From an uncultured Lachnospiraceae bacterium (GTDB taxonomy: Bacteria > Bacillota > Clostridia > Lachnospirales > Lachnospiraceae): a stretch of DNA of 64,000 nt. The notes under the pieces are model-generated. The model made no database searches. It saw only the letters and a list, made by a program, of their open reading frames with translations, and was not told the origin of the DNA. A program made the translations under genes and the position numbers. Shown piece by piece: positions 9,519 to 16,548 of this stretch (position 1 is its first letter; the number at the start of each line of letters is the position of its first letter). The DNA lies in NCBI GenBank assembly GCA_910587765.1, contig CAJUNR010000022.1, forward strand, positions 15,721-79,720. Reading direction: 5' to 3'.

Positions 9519-9776
9519 CTACAGCATGGATTCCGGTTTGAACAGGGATTTCACATGCTCGATCTCTTCCTTCGTTGCTTTGGAAGCGGGCACATAATAT
9601 GATTTTTCTCTGGCAATCTGGTAGAGCTGCTCCTGTGCGGTCTCGGTCTTGTTCCGCATCTGCTTGAGCGTCTGCTTTAACTGCGGATTCTCGCTCTGTG
9701 TGATATATTCCGCGTACATCTTCAGTTCTCCGTTGATGCCTACCAGCGCGTCGCTGACCATTGTTTTCTCATCCAT
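9519..9776 (-). CDS. CotF-like spore coat protein
   Basis: An 85-residue, all-helical protein of the CotF type. Its N-terminal EKTMVSDALVGINGELKMYA and the pattern of Gln/Asn-rich heptads match the ferritin-like helices of clostridial coat proteins. No signal peptide is present, as expected for a protein assembled on the forespore from the mother cell. It lies 15 nt downstream of a second small helical gene and before an intrinsic terminator. Sporulation timing is inferred from family and from spo0A nearby, not shown. Confidence 0.7.
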   Translation of the reverse strand: MDEKTMVSDALVGINGELKMYAEYITQSENPQLKQTLKQMRNKTETAQEQLYQIAREKSYYVPASKATKEEIEHVKSLFKPESML

Positions 9777-9791
9777 CTCTTCTATACCCTC

Positions 9792-9977
9792 CTATTTCAA
9801 GAATCCCATTAACTGCTGCTTGTTCTCTTTGGCGGACTGTGCGGCCTGCTCAAAATACTGCTTTACCTGCTGGTCCGAAGACTGTGCGGCGTAGGCGCTG
9901 AATTTTGCGTGGCAGGTCTCGCTTCCGCCGATCAGGTGGCGAAGGTTCTGTACATCCAGTTCTGATAATTCTGACAT
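9792..9977 (-). CDS. small helical coat-associated protein
   Basis: A 61-residue helical protein (SELSELDVQNLRHLIGG start, then Ala/Gln-rich amphipathic helix). It resembles the N-terminal helix pair of CotF-like or ferritin-like coat proteins and is likely co-produced with the gene 15 nt downstream. The ribosome site AGGAGGAATTTTT precedes the ATG, but it sits inside the right arm of a long RNA hairpin (see 9981-10036). Function is otherwise unknown. Confidence 0.65.
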   Translation of the reverse strand: MSELSELDVQNLRHLIGGSETCHAKFSAYAAQSSDQQVKQYFEQAAQSAKENKQQLMGFLK

Positions 9978-9980
9978 AAA

Positions 9981-10036
9981 AATTCCTCCTTATTTTCTTT
10001 ACTTGCAAATGTAGTATGTGAAAATAAGAAGGAATT
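9981..10036 (-). promoter_or_regulatory. 17-bp hairpin covering the coat-gene ribosome site; also a possible glgA terminator
   Basis: In RNA read leftward, 10036-10020 pairs with 9997-9981 over 17 consecutive positions (one G-U), with a 22-nt loop. The 3' arm contains the AGGAGG of the small coat gene and is followed by UUUUU. It can therefore end glgA transcripts, or hide the coat-gene ribosome site in any read-through RNA. CATACTACA in the loop resembles a SigK/SigE -10 box; starting there would leave the ribosome site free. Confidence 0.55.
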
Positions 10037-10061
10037 ATTCATATTGTTTTGTGATCGGCTG

Positions 10062-11516
10062 TCAGCCTTCGGAAGGTGACATCCGCTCATAAAGCTCTTC
10101 GTACTGTGATGCGGAACTCTTCCAGGAATAATCGGTTTTCATTGCGCGTTCCGCTATTTTATTCCAGGAGCGTTTTTTATCGTAATAGACGGACTGCGCG
10201 TAGCGGATTGCCGACAGCATTTCATGCGCGTTGTAATTGGCGAAGCTGAATCCGGTGCCGGTTTCGTCGTATTCATTGTAAGATTCCACCGTGTCCTTGA
10301 GTCCGCCCGTCTCACGGACAATGGGAACGGTGCCGTATCTGAGGCTCATAAGCTGGCTCAGCCCGCACGGTTCAAACTGGGAGGGCATCAAAAAGGCATC
10401 GCACGCCGCGTAGATTTTATGGGAAAGTTCGTTGGAATAGTAGATGCACGCCGCCACTTTTCCACTGTATTTCCAGGCGTAATGCCGGAACATATTTTCA
10501 TAACGGTCTTCGCCTGTTCCAAGTACCACAATCTGGATGTCGTCCTGACACAATTCGTCCATGACGCAGTCGATCAGGTCAAAACCCTTCTGGTCGGTCA
10601 GACGGGAGACGATGCCGATGAGCATTCTCTTCTTGTCGGCTTCCAGTCCCAGCTCCTTCTGGAGCGCCAGCTTGTTCTTTCCCTTGTCCGTCCGGAAAGT
10701 TGTTTCCGTGTAATTTTTGAAGATCATCGGGTCGGTCGCCGGATTCCATTCCTGATAATCCAGCCCGTTCACGATGCCGCACAGGCAGTTGGAACGCGCC
10801 CGCATCAGACCGTCCAGATGTTCTCCGTAGTAAGGCGTCTGAATCTCCTGCGCATAGGTGCGGCTTACGGTCGTCACATAATCCGCGTAGACAATTCCTC
10901 CCTTCAGATAGTTGGCGTCTCCAAACGCTTCTAATTTATCCGCAGTAAAATAGGACATATCAAGCCCTGTCGCATCCTGCACTGCCGGTATATTCCAGCT
11001 TCCCTGGAATTTCAGGTTGTGGATGGTCATGATGGATTTCATGCCGGCGTAGAACGCCCCTTCATGAAAACTGTCCTTCAGATAGACCGGAACCAGTCCC
11101 GTCTGCCAGTCATGGCAGTGTACGATATCCGGCTGGTAATCTACAACCGGCAGGATCGATAAGGCCGCTTTTGAGAAAAATGCGAATTTCTCTACATCTT
11201 CGTGTATATATCCGTATGGTCTGTCTCCTGCAAAGTAATATTCATTATCAATAAAATAGTATTGCACCCCCTCGTACACCATTTCCAACACACCTACATA
11301 CTGGCTTCTCCATGCCATATCCATATAAAAATTTGTAACAAAATTCATCTTTTCTTTCCATTCGGAACGGATGCATATGTAGTTTGGGATGATCACACGT
11401 ATCTCATATTGATTCCGGTCAAAATATTTCGGCAGGGATCCCACGACATCTGCAAGGCCGCCTGTTTTGATAAATGGCACGCATTCTGATGCGATGAACA
11501 AAACTTTTCTCTTCAT
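10062..11516 (-). CDS. glgA: glycogen synthase (ADP-glucose, GT5)
   Basis: This 484-residue cytoplasmic enzyme adds glucose from ADP-glucose to glycogen. The N-terminal ADP-glucose loop is KTGGLADVVGSLPK (about residues 18-31). The C-terminal Rossmann half carries SRLTDQKGFDL and the catalytic region PSQFEPCGLSQL, followed by TGGLKDTV. Length matches bacterial GlgA. An AGGTAGAT-type ribosome site precedes the ATG. It works with the branching enzyme encoded at the left end of the window; no glgC or glgP is visible here. Confidence 0.95.
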   Translation of the reverse strand: MKRKVLFIASECVPFIKTGGLADVVGSLPKYFDRNQYEIRVIIPNYICIRSEWKEKMNFVTNFYMDMAWRSQYVGVLEMVYEGVQYYFIDNEYYFAGDRPYGYIHEDVEKFAFFSKAALSILPVVDYQPDIVHCHDWQTGLVPVYLKDSFHEGAFYAGMKSIMTIHNLKFQGSWNIPAVQDATGLDMSYFTADKLEAFGDANYLKGGIVYADYVTTVSRTYAQEIQTPYYGEHLDGLMRARSNCLCGIVNGLDYQEWNPATDPMIFKNYTETTFRTDKGKNKLALQKELGLEADKKRMLIGIVSRLTDQKGFDLIDCVMDELCQDDIQIVVLGTGEDRYENMFRHYAWKYSGKVAACIYYSNELSHKIYAACDAFLMPSQFEPCGLSQLMSLRYGTVPIVRETGGLKDTVESYNEYDETGTGFSFANYNAHEMLSAIRYAQSVYYDKKRSWNKIAERAMKTDYSWKSSASQYEELYERMSPSEG

Positions 11517-11589
11517 ATCTACCTCCGGTTCCTGTAAGTTGTAATAATTATACCAAAAACCGGGTGAAGTGAAAAGTTTTTTTCACAAA

Positions 11590-12390
11590 TTATGCATGCT
11601 TTTTGTAGTCCAGACGAATTTTGTCGGCAATCAAGGCAATAAACTCTGAATTGGTCGGTTTTCCTTTGCCAACACTGACAGTGTAACCGAACAGTTCGTC
11701 AATGGTGTCCATCTTTCCCCTGCTCCACGCCACTTCGATCGCGTGTCTGATTGCCCGTTCCACGCGGCTTGGAGTGGTCTGATGATTTTTGGCGATCGTC
11801 GGATAAAGGATTTTTGTGATGGAATTCAGCATGTTCATATCCTCTACCGCCATCATGATCGCATCTCTCAGATACTGATAGCCTTTGATGTGAGCGGGTA
11901 CACCAATTTCATGAATCATATTCGTTACATCTGTCTCAAGATTGCGTTCGACATATGCCGTCCGGTTTTCATACGGCGCTGCCCTGTGAATTTCCGTCCG
12001 CTTTTTCTGCCTGTCGGCCTTTAGACTCTGAATACGATTCAGCAGCATTTCATGATCAAATGGCTTCATGATATAGTAGCTGGCTCCCAGCAGAAACGCG
12101 TCTTCTGTAATTCTTTCCTGACCGATTGCAGAGATTACAACAAATTCCGGTTTTTTCTGAAGGTGATCGTCCTGTCCGATTTTTTCCATGACAGTCAGTC
12201 CGTCCAGTTTCGGCATGATGATATCCAGAAGCACAATATCCGGTTCCTTGTCCCGGATAATCCGGCATACTTCTTCGCCGTTTCTGGCGATGCCTACAAC
12301 CTGAAGCTCTTCGTCCTGACGCAGGATCCCGTCCAGGATCTCCACCATTCTCTCGTTGTCATCTGCAATAGCGACGCTCCATTTGCTCAT
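11590..12390 (-). CDS. spo0A: sporulation master regulator Spo0A
   Basis: A 266-residue phosphorelay response regulator that commits the cell to sporulation. The receiver has the acidic pair ADDNERM, the phosphoacceptor Asp in VLLDIIMPKLDG, and the Lys of MKPFDHE. A linker leads to the Spo0A-specific C-terminal DNA-binding domain, whose recognition helix reads TTPSRVERAIRHAIEVAW. The ribosome site AAGGAGG fits the ATG. A vegetative promoter and a perfect 0A box lie upstream, which suggests autoregulation. Confidence 0.97.
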   Translation of the reverse strand: MSKWSVAIADDNERMVEILDGILRQDEELQVVGIARNGEEVCRIIRDKEPDIVLLDIIMPKLDGLTVMEKIGQDDHLQKKPEFVVISAIGQERITEDAFLLGASYYIMKPFDHEMLLNRIQSLKADRQKKRTEIHRAAPYENRTAYVERNLETDVTNMIHEIGVPAHIKGYQYLRDAIMMAVEDMNMLNSITKILYPTIAKNHQTTPSRVERAIRHAIEVAWSRGKMDTIDELFGYTVSVGKGKPTNSEFIALIADKIRLDYKKHA

Positions 12391-12468
12391 GCAGTATCCT
12401 CCTTATTTTCCATTATGACTGTCTCCTTTCTACAGCGTCATACAAAAAAATCAACGTCTACAGAAAGA

Positions 12469-12497
12469 ATTATAGGGAAAAAGATACGGCTGTACAA
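12469..12497 (-). promoter_or_regulatory. sigma-A promoter of spo0A
   Basis: On the minus strand TTGTAC (12497-12492), a 17-nt spacer and TATAAT (12474-12469) form a near-consensus promoter about 80 nt upstream of the spo0A start codon. Confidence 0.75.
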
Positions 12498-12556
12498 GGA
12501 TATAGTATCGGGAGATTTCGAGCGGATACGGCAGGAATTGACAGGGTCTGTCAGGA

Positions 12557-12563
12557 TTCGACA
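12557..12563 (-). promoter_or_regulatory. 0A box upstream of spo0A
   Basis: TGTCGAA on the minus strand is the canonical Spo0A-P binding heptamer. It lies about 65 nt upstream of the spo0A -35 box. It suggests autoregulation, but a 7-mer can occur by chance. Confidence 0.5.
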
Positions 12564-12618
12564 TGGAGGGCGTGAAATACCGTCCGGGCTGAGAATTGGT
12601 ATATTATGAAAAAGACTG

Positions 12619-12647
12619 TTTACAGCGGCGCCATATGGGAGTATAAT
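12619..12647 (+). promoter_or_regulatory. sigma-A promoter of the ribU transcript
   Basis: TTTACA (12619-12624), a 17-nt spacer and a perfect TATAAT (12642-12647) precede the FMN riboswitch by about 55 nt. Confidence 0.75.
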
Positions 12648-12702
12648 ACATTACAGCAGAGAAATGTAACTGCAATCACTTCGTTCATAACTGAATACCG
12701 TA

Positions 12703-12826
12703 AGTCTTTGTGGCAGGGTGAAAGTCCCTACCGATGGTATAGTCCATGACCCGCGTGAGCGGCTGATCCGGTGACTTCTGAGGAAGGATTCCGGAACCGA
12801 CGGTTATAGTCCGGATGAGAAAAGAC
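12703..12826 (+). ncRNA. FMN riboswitch (RFN element)
   Basis: The conserved RFN blocks appear in order: GGCAGGGTGAAAGTCCC, then ACCGATGGTATAGTCC, GAGCGGCTGATCCGGTG, CCGGAACCGACGGTTATAGT, and CCGGATGAGAAAAGAC, which closes the basal stem with GTCTTT at the start. FMN binding should stabilise the aptamer and allow the terminator about 20 nt downstream to form. That would shut off the riboflavin transporter gene when flavin is plentiful. Confidence 0.95.
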
Positions 12827-12845
12827 ATTTTCTGCAAAAATGCGC

Positions 12846-12873
12846 CCGGAGACCATAGTCCCCGGTTTTTTTT
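12846..12873 (+). terminator. riboswitch-controlled intrinsic terminator
   Basis: CCGGAGAC pairs with GTCCCCGG (one mismatch) around a CATA loop and is followed by eight T residues. Its position right after the FMN aptamer makes it the expression platform. Confidence 0.85.
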
Positions 12874-12879
12874 ATGCAC

Positions 12880-13015
12880 ACGGGCGTCCAGATGAAATAG
12901 GTCAGCAAGCTGACGGACGCCCGGTGCGCGAGCAGGGGAAGAAATCTTCCCTGCTCGATTGGATTACGGACGTCCACATGAAACAGCTCGGCAGAGCTGA
13001 CGGATGCCCGGTGCG
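12880..13015 (+). repeat. paired 50-nt stem-loop repeats in the ribU leader
   Basis: Two imperfect 50-nt copies (12880-12928 and 12966-13015) start ACGG(G/A)CGTCC and end GG(A/T)(C/T)GCCCGGTGCG, so each folds back on itself, with an inner small hairpin. Between them lies a 12-bp hairpin, CGAGCAGGG-GAAG with CTTCCCTGCTCG (12929-12957), which recurs at 26779-26806. They sit after the riboswitch terminator and before ribU. The role is unknown; they look like mobile palindromic repeats. Confidence 0.6.
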
Positions 13016-13073
13016 GCTGCCGCGGGACGCGGAATCCGGTGCTTACTTTTATTTTCTGGAAGGAGGATTCAGG

Positions 13074-13736
13074 ATGAATCGAACAAATGAAACAATGGAA
13101 CCGGTACTGGAGTCAACAGAAAGAGTGAATCACGCGGTGCACGTAAAAGTGAAACAGATCGCCTTCGTGGGTCTTATGGGAGCCATGAGTACGGTGCTGA
13201 TGCTTTTCCGTTTTCCGCTGCCGTTTCTGCCGCCTTTTCTGTCCTTTGACCTGTCGGGAGTGATGGAGATCATGGGAGGATACATGTTCGGGCCGGTGGC
13301 GGCGTTCTTTGTGATCCTTGTAAAGCTGCTGCTGCAGATGATTGTACAGGGGAGCAATTCCTTCGGCACCGGAGAGATCCAGGGGCTGATTTTAAGCTGC
13401 GCCTATGTGATGCCTTCGGTCGCGCTCTATCACTGGAAGAAATCGAAGAAGACGGCGGTCACGGGCATGGCGCTCAGCACGGTCGTGGTGTCGGTGACGG
13501 CGGTATTTACAAATCTCTATATGATTATTCCCTTCTATGCGACCATGGCGGGGATGACGATGAACGATATCGTTGCCATGTGCACCGCGGTCAATCCGGC
13601 GGTCAACAGCGCGGCGACGATGGTTCTGTGGGGGATCCTGCCCTTTAATCTGATCAAATACGGCGCGACCTCCATCGTCACTTTCTTCGTCTATAAGCGG
13701 CTCAGCAAAGTGATACGGGGGATTATTAATCAGTAA
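13074..13736 (+). CDS. ribU: riboflavin ECF transporter S component RibU
   Basis: A 220-residue membrane protein with six predicted helices, the substrate-binding subunit for riboflavin uptake through an energy-coupling-factor module encoded elsewhere. Features seen: FVGLMGAMSTVLMLF in helix 1 (the Ala-rich contact helix), the loop PPFLSFDLSGVMEIMGGYMFGP typical of RibU, and late helices ending near FFVYKRL. The ATG at 13074 follows AGGAGG at 13061-13066; longer in-frame readings run through the terminator and repeats and are not real. Control by the upstream FMN riboswitch supports the substrate call. Confidence 0.93.
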   Translation: MNRTNETMEPVLESTERVNHAVHVKVKQIAFVGLMGAMSTVLMLFRFPLPFLPPFLSFDLSGVMEIMGGYMFGPVAAFFVILVKLLLQMIVQGSNSFGTGEIQGLILSCAYVMPSVALYHWKKSKKTAVTGMALSTVVVSVTAVFTNLYMIIPFYATMAGMTMNDIVAMCTAVNPAVNSAATMVLWGILPFNLIKYGATSIVTFFVYKRLSKVIRGIINQ

Positions 13737-13765
13737 AATTCATAATTGACAGAGGAGATATCGGG

Positions 13766-14251
13766 ATGAAATTTACATTAGATAAGGAAATTACTTATCA
13801 GGAGGCGGTGGAGCGCATGTTCGAGATGCTCGGAGACAGTAAGATCATGGCGCTCGCCTCCAGCGTAAACGATTATGTGATGGTGCGCAATGTGAGCTGC
13901 CTGTTCTATGACAGAAAGATCTGGTTCAAGACGGACAAGAATTTCCGCAAGACAAAACAGCTCCTTGAGAATCCGCGGGTGGCTGTCTGCTGGAGCGGCG
14001 TGCAGGTTGAGGGAATTGCCGTGAACAAAGGACTGGTGGCGGAGGAAGCCGGTCAGCGGTTTGCACAGGGCTATAAGAAGCATCTGTGGGAGAGCTATAA
14101 CAAGTACAGCCATGAGGACACGGAGATCCTTATAGAGATTTCTCCCAAATATGTGGAGATCTGGGATACGAGCGACGACGGATATGCGTTCCAGCTTTTC
14201 CTGGATTTTGAAAAGGAGACGGTGGAAGTCAAACAGTACGATAAACGGTAA
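13766..14251 (+). CDS. pyridoxamine 5'-phosphate oxidase-fold flavoprotein
   Basis: A 161-residue cytoplasmic split-barrel protein. The pattern MALASSVNDYVMVRNVSCLFYDRKIWFKT and the later TKQLLENPRVAVCW are typical of the FMN-binding PPOX-like family, which also includes heme- and F420-binding members. It lies 30 nt downstream of ribU with GAGGAGATAT as ribosome site, so it may share the FMN-controlled transcript, which fits a flavin-using protein. The true substrate is not evident; it is not a clear PdxH. Confidence 0.75.
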   Translation: MKFTLDKEITYQEAVERMFEMLGDSKIMALASSVNDYVMVRNVSCLFYDRKIWFKTDKNFRKTKQLLENPRVAVCWSGVQVEGIAVNKGLVAEEAGQRFAQGYKKHLWESYNKYSHEDTEILIEISPKYVEIWDTSDDGYAFQLFLDFEKETVEVKQYDKR

Positions 14252-14270
14252 GGTCCGGTTCATTCGGACA

Positions 14271-14364
14271 AAGAGCGGCTGCGCCGCGCGGAGACCGTGA
14301 GACTAAGTCCGGCCGGTTTTGCATACGGGGATGAGCGGCTGTGCCGCGCGCAGGCCGTAAGACC
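14271..14364. repeat. two copies of a GC-rich direct repeat
   Basis: GAGCGGCTGCGCCGCGCGGA... at 14271 and GAGCGGCTGTGCCGCGCGCA... at 14334 are near-identical for about 30 nt and 63 nt apart. Each contains a self-complementary GCGGC...GCCGC core. They lie between the convergent PPOX and GT39 genes and could act as a weak bidirectional terminator. No open reading frame is apparent. Confidence 0.4.
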
Positions 14365-14370
14365 GGCGGT

Positions 14371-15867
14371 CTACGGCCTGCGTATCAGCAGGTACTGTCC
14401 GTTGTCTGCCAGAACCTCGTATCGGTTCAGCTCCGGGTGATCCGCCAGAAACGGGAGGGAGAGGATCAGCAGACAGCTTTCGTCCTGTTCGAGAAAGGCG
14501 CGGACGCCGCCGTCCCTGCAGTCCAGATCGCCCTCCAGCATGGCCAGCAGGCGCATATTCTGCTCCCAGCAGTCCGTGTTGGCGTAGAGGAACGGGTCGT
14601 AGGCGTCCAGATAGACGGCGGAGCCTGTCAGGCCGTCGTCCCGCCCGAACTGTTCGATGACGAAGGTCTGCAGATCATTGGAACGGGCGCCGCGGACATT
14701 ATCCGCGTAATTATTCCATATGAAGACAGAGGTTCCCGCACCGGCGGCCAGAAGACAGATCGTCAGAAGCCATGCGGGAGCCTTTTCTGTCTGCAGAAAA
14801 TCCGCCAGAAAGACCGCCGCCAGCAGACAGAGGGGGATCACGCACGGGTAGACGTACCACATCAGCTTGGTGGAAACCAGAGAGAATCCAAGGAGAGGCA
14901 CGAAGAGCCACAGGAGAAGTCCGGTCCAGTCTTCCGCGGAAAGCGGGGCCGGGGTCTTCCGCAGAGGCCGGATCAGGCGGCAGAGGATGCCGCACAGGAC
15001 AAGCAGGCTTAAAAAGCCGTAGATATAGTCAAAATTCCAGAAAATGGCGGTCAGATAGTAGGAGAACGGAAAGCCGTGCCCCTCGATACCGCCAGCGGCA
15101 GTGCGGCCGGCAAGGTCGGCCTCATACATATGGACAAAAAAGGCCGTACCGTCGTACCGGAAGCGGAGAGCCGCCCAGAGCAGGATCGGCAGAAAAGCGG
15201 ACAGGAGAAAGCCCGTCCACCGTCCGGGGGACATCCGTTTCAGTTCGCCGGTGAGCAGCAGGAAGAGTCCGCCTGCGGCGGCGATCATGCCTGCGTGGAA
15301 GCTTTTGGTCAAAAAGGCAAGCGAAAAGCACAGACCGCATCCATAGAGCCAGCGCGGATGGTCGCGGATCTTCAGCATGGCGAGCATGGCGAGCGTGAAC
15401 AGCAGCAGGTACAGCCCGTCCGCGTCGCCGGAACGGGCCAGATGCGCTTTGAAAGGAAAATAGTTGGCGGCGAGAAAGGCCATGGTGAAAAGGGACGCGG
15501 TCTTCCCGTAACGTCTGGCGAACAGCCCGGTGAGGACGGAGGTCAGAAGACAGGAAAGGGCGGAGAAGAACCGGAGCCCGACTGCCGTATAGCCGAACAG
15601 AAAATAACCGGCTGCGACGCTCAGAAAGGAGAGCGGCGGCTTGACATTCCAGTAGTCGGCCTCACCCATAAACGTATTGACCAGATAGTTTCCCTGCTGT
15701 ATCATTTCGTAGGCGGAAATGCCGTGGCGCGCCTCATCCCAAGAATCAATGGCCTTGATGCCCAGACAGCGGAAGCACAAAAACGCCGTCAGGGCGGTCA
15801 GGAGCGCAAACCAGATCCAGTAGCCGGCCCTCATCAGCCTCAGAAGGCTGTCATAAAATCGTCTCAT
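14371..15867 (-). CDS. GT39/ArnT-like membrane glycosyltransferase
   Basis: A 498-residue protein with about 11-12 hydrophobic helices and a short extracytoplasmic C-terminal domain. The first outer loop carries the acidic catalytic motif SWDEARHGISAYEMI and then YWNVKPPLSF, as in dolichyl/polyprenyl-phosphate mannosyl- and arabinosyltransferases (PMT_2 family). It would transfer a sugar from a lipid-phosphate donor onto a protein, lipid or polymer outside the membrane. It is monocistronic. The lipid-linked donor may be supplied by a GT2 enzyme such as that at 8669, but nothing in the sequence links the two. Confidence 0.8.
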   Translation of the reverse strand: MRRFYDSLLRLMRAGYWIWFALLTALTAFLCFRCLGIKAIDSWDEARHGISAYEMIQQGNYLVNTFMGEADYWNVKPPLSFLSVAAGYFLFGYTAVGLRFFSALSCLLTSVLTGLFARRYGKTASLFTMAFLAANYFPFKAHLARSGDADGLYLLLFTLAMLAMLKIRDHPRWLYGCGLCFSLAFLTKSFHAGMIAAAGGLFLLLTGELKRMSPGRWTGFLLSAFLPILLWAALRFRYDGTAFFVHMYEADLAGRTAAGGIEGHGFPFSYYLTAIFWNFDYIYGFLSLLVLCGILCRLIRPLRKTPAPLSAEDWTGLLLWLFVPLLGFSLVSTKLMWYVYPCVIPLCLLAAVFLADFLQTEKAPAWLLTICLLAAGAGTSVFIWNNYADNVRGARSNDLQTFVIEQFGRDDGLTGSAVYLDAYDPFLYANTDCWEQNMRLLAMLEGDLDCRDGGVRAFLEQDESCLLILSLPFLADHPELNRYEVLADNGQYLLIRRP

Positions 15868-15992
15868 AGTCCCTCCAGATCGTTCTATTATAAGGAAACG
15901 CTGATGAAATCAGCATCTCTCTAATGGTAAATATAACATGCCGGGGAGGGAATGTAAACGCGGATACGGTATCTTTTCGCGGTAAAATTAAG

Positions 15993-16031
15993 AAGAGCTT
16001 TCGTAGAATACTGGATTCTGCGAAAGCTCTT
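15993..16031. repeat. 11-bp perfect hairpin next to the ADH remnant
   Basis: AAGAGCTTTCG at 15993-16003 and CGAAAGCTCTT at 16021-16031 are perfect inverted repeats; inner bases TAGAA/TTCTG pair partly. No T run of terminator length follows on either side. It marks the left edge of the decayed alcohol dehydrogenase segment. Confidence 0.5.
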
Positions 16032-16055
16032 TCGTTCTCTCAATGTAACATAAGA

Positions 16056-16451
16056 GTGAACAACCGCATCGAACTTTTCCTGAAAAATCTGCGCCAGGGC
16101 GACACGGTCTATATCCAACCGGAAGCGGAGTACCATCCGTCTGCGATGCTGCAGAGCATCATCAACGCGGGCATGATTCCGGGACATGAGTTTTCCGGCG
16201 TGGTGACGGAGACGGGCCGGGGCGCGGATGCGGACTGGACCGGGCGTGGAGTCGGCGTCTTCCCGCTGATTCACTGCGGGGAGTGCCTGCCCTGCCGGAA
16301 GAGATATTATGAGCTGTGCCGTTTGGCGGAGAAACGGATGGACCCGCAGGCGCTGATTACGCATGGCCTGCGTCTGGAGGAACTGGAGCGGGGCCTCCAT
16401 ATCATGCGGGACAAGACGGAGGATTATGTGAAGATTATGGGTATCCTGTGA
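16056..16451 (+). pseudogene. remnant of a zinc-type alcohol dehydrogenase
   Basis: The reading frame keeps only two pieces of a medium-chain dehydrogenase. One is a GroES-like stretch with GHEFSGVV and the structural-zinc cysteines CGECLPCRKRYYELC. The other is an extreme C-terminus, LITHGLRLEELERGLHIM...KTEDYVKIMGIL. The whole Rossmann NAD-binding domain (some 150 residues) between them is missing, so the product cannot be an enzyme. The first 35 codons do not look like the same family and may be a further fused fragment. Its start is uncertain. Confidence 0.75.
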
Positions 16452-16469
16452 AGATATCCCTTTTGTCTC

Positions 16470-16498
16470 TTGACTTTTACCATACAAAAATATAATAT
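16470..16498 (+). promoter_or_regulatory. putative promoter of hisS
   Basis: TTGACT (16470-16475) precedes TATAATAT (16491-16498). The spacer is 15 nt to TATAAT or 17 nt to TAATAT. No T-box leader is visible before hisS. Confidence 0.55.
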
Positions 16499-16548
16499 CT
16501 TCTGGAGAGGATTTTGACTGATACAGCGGAAATGGAGAATAACGGATC

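Noticed and set aside
12840..13073. N-terminal extension of RibU back to 12840
   Set aside because: It would run through the riboswitch terminator and the palindromic repeats; AGGAGG and the ATG at 13074 define a normal RibU start.
15993..16031. Hairpin near the ADH remnant as a transposable element end
   Set aside because: It has no target-site duplication, no second end and no transposase nearby.
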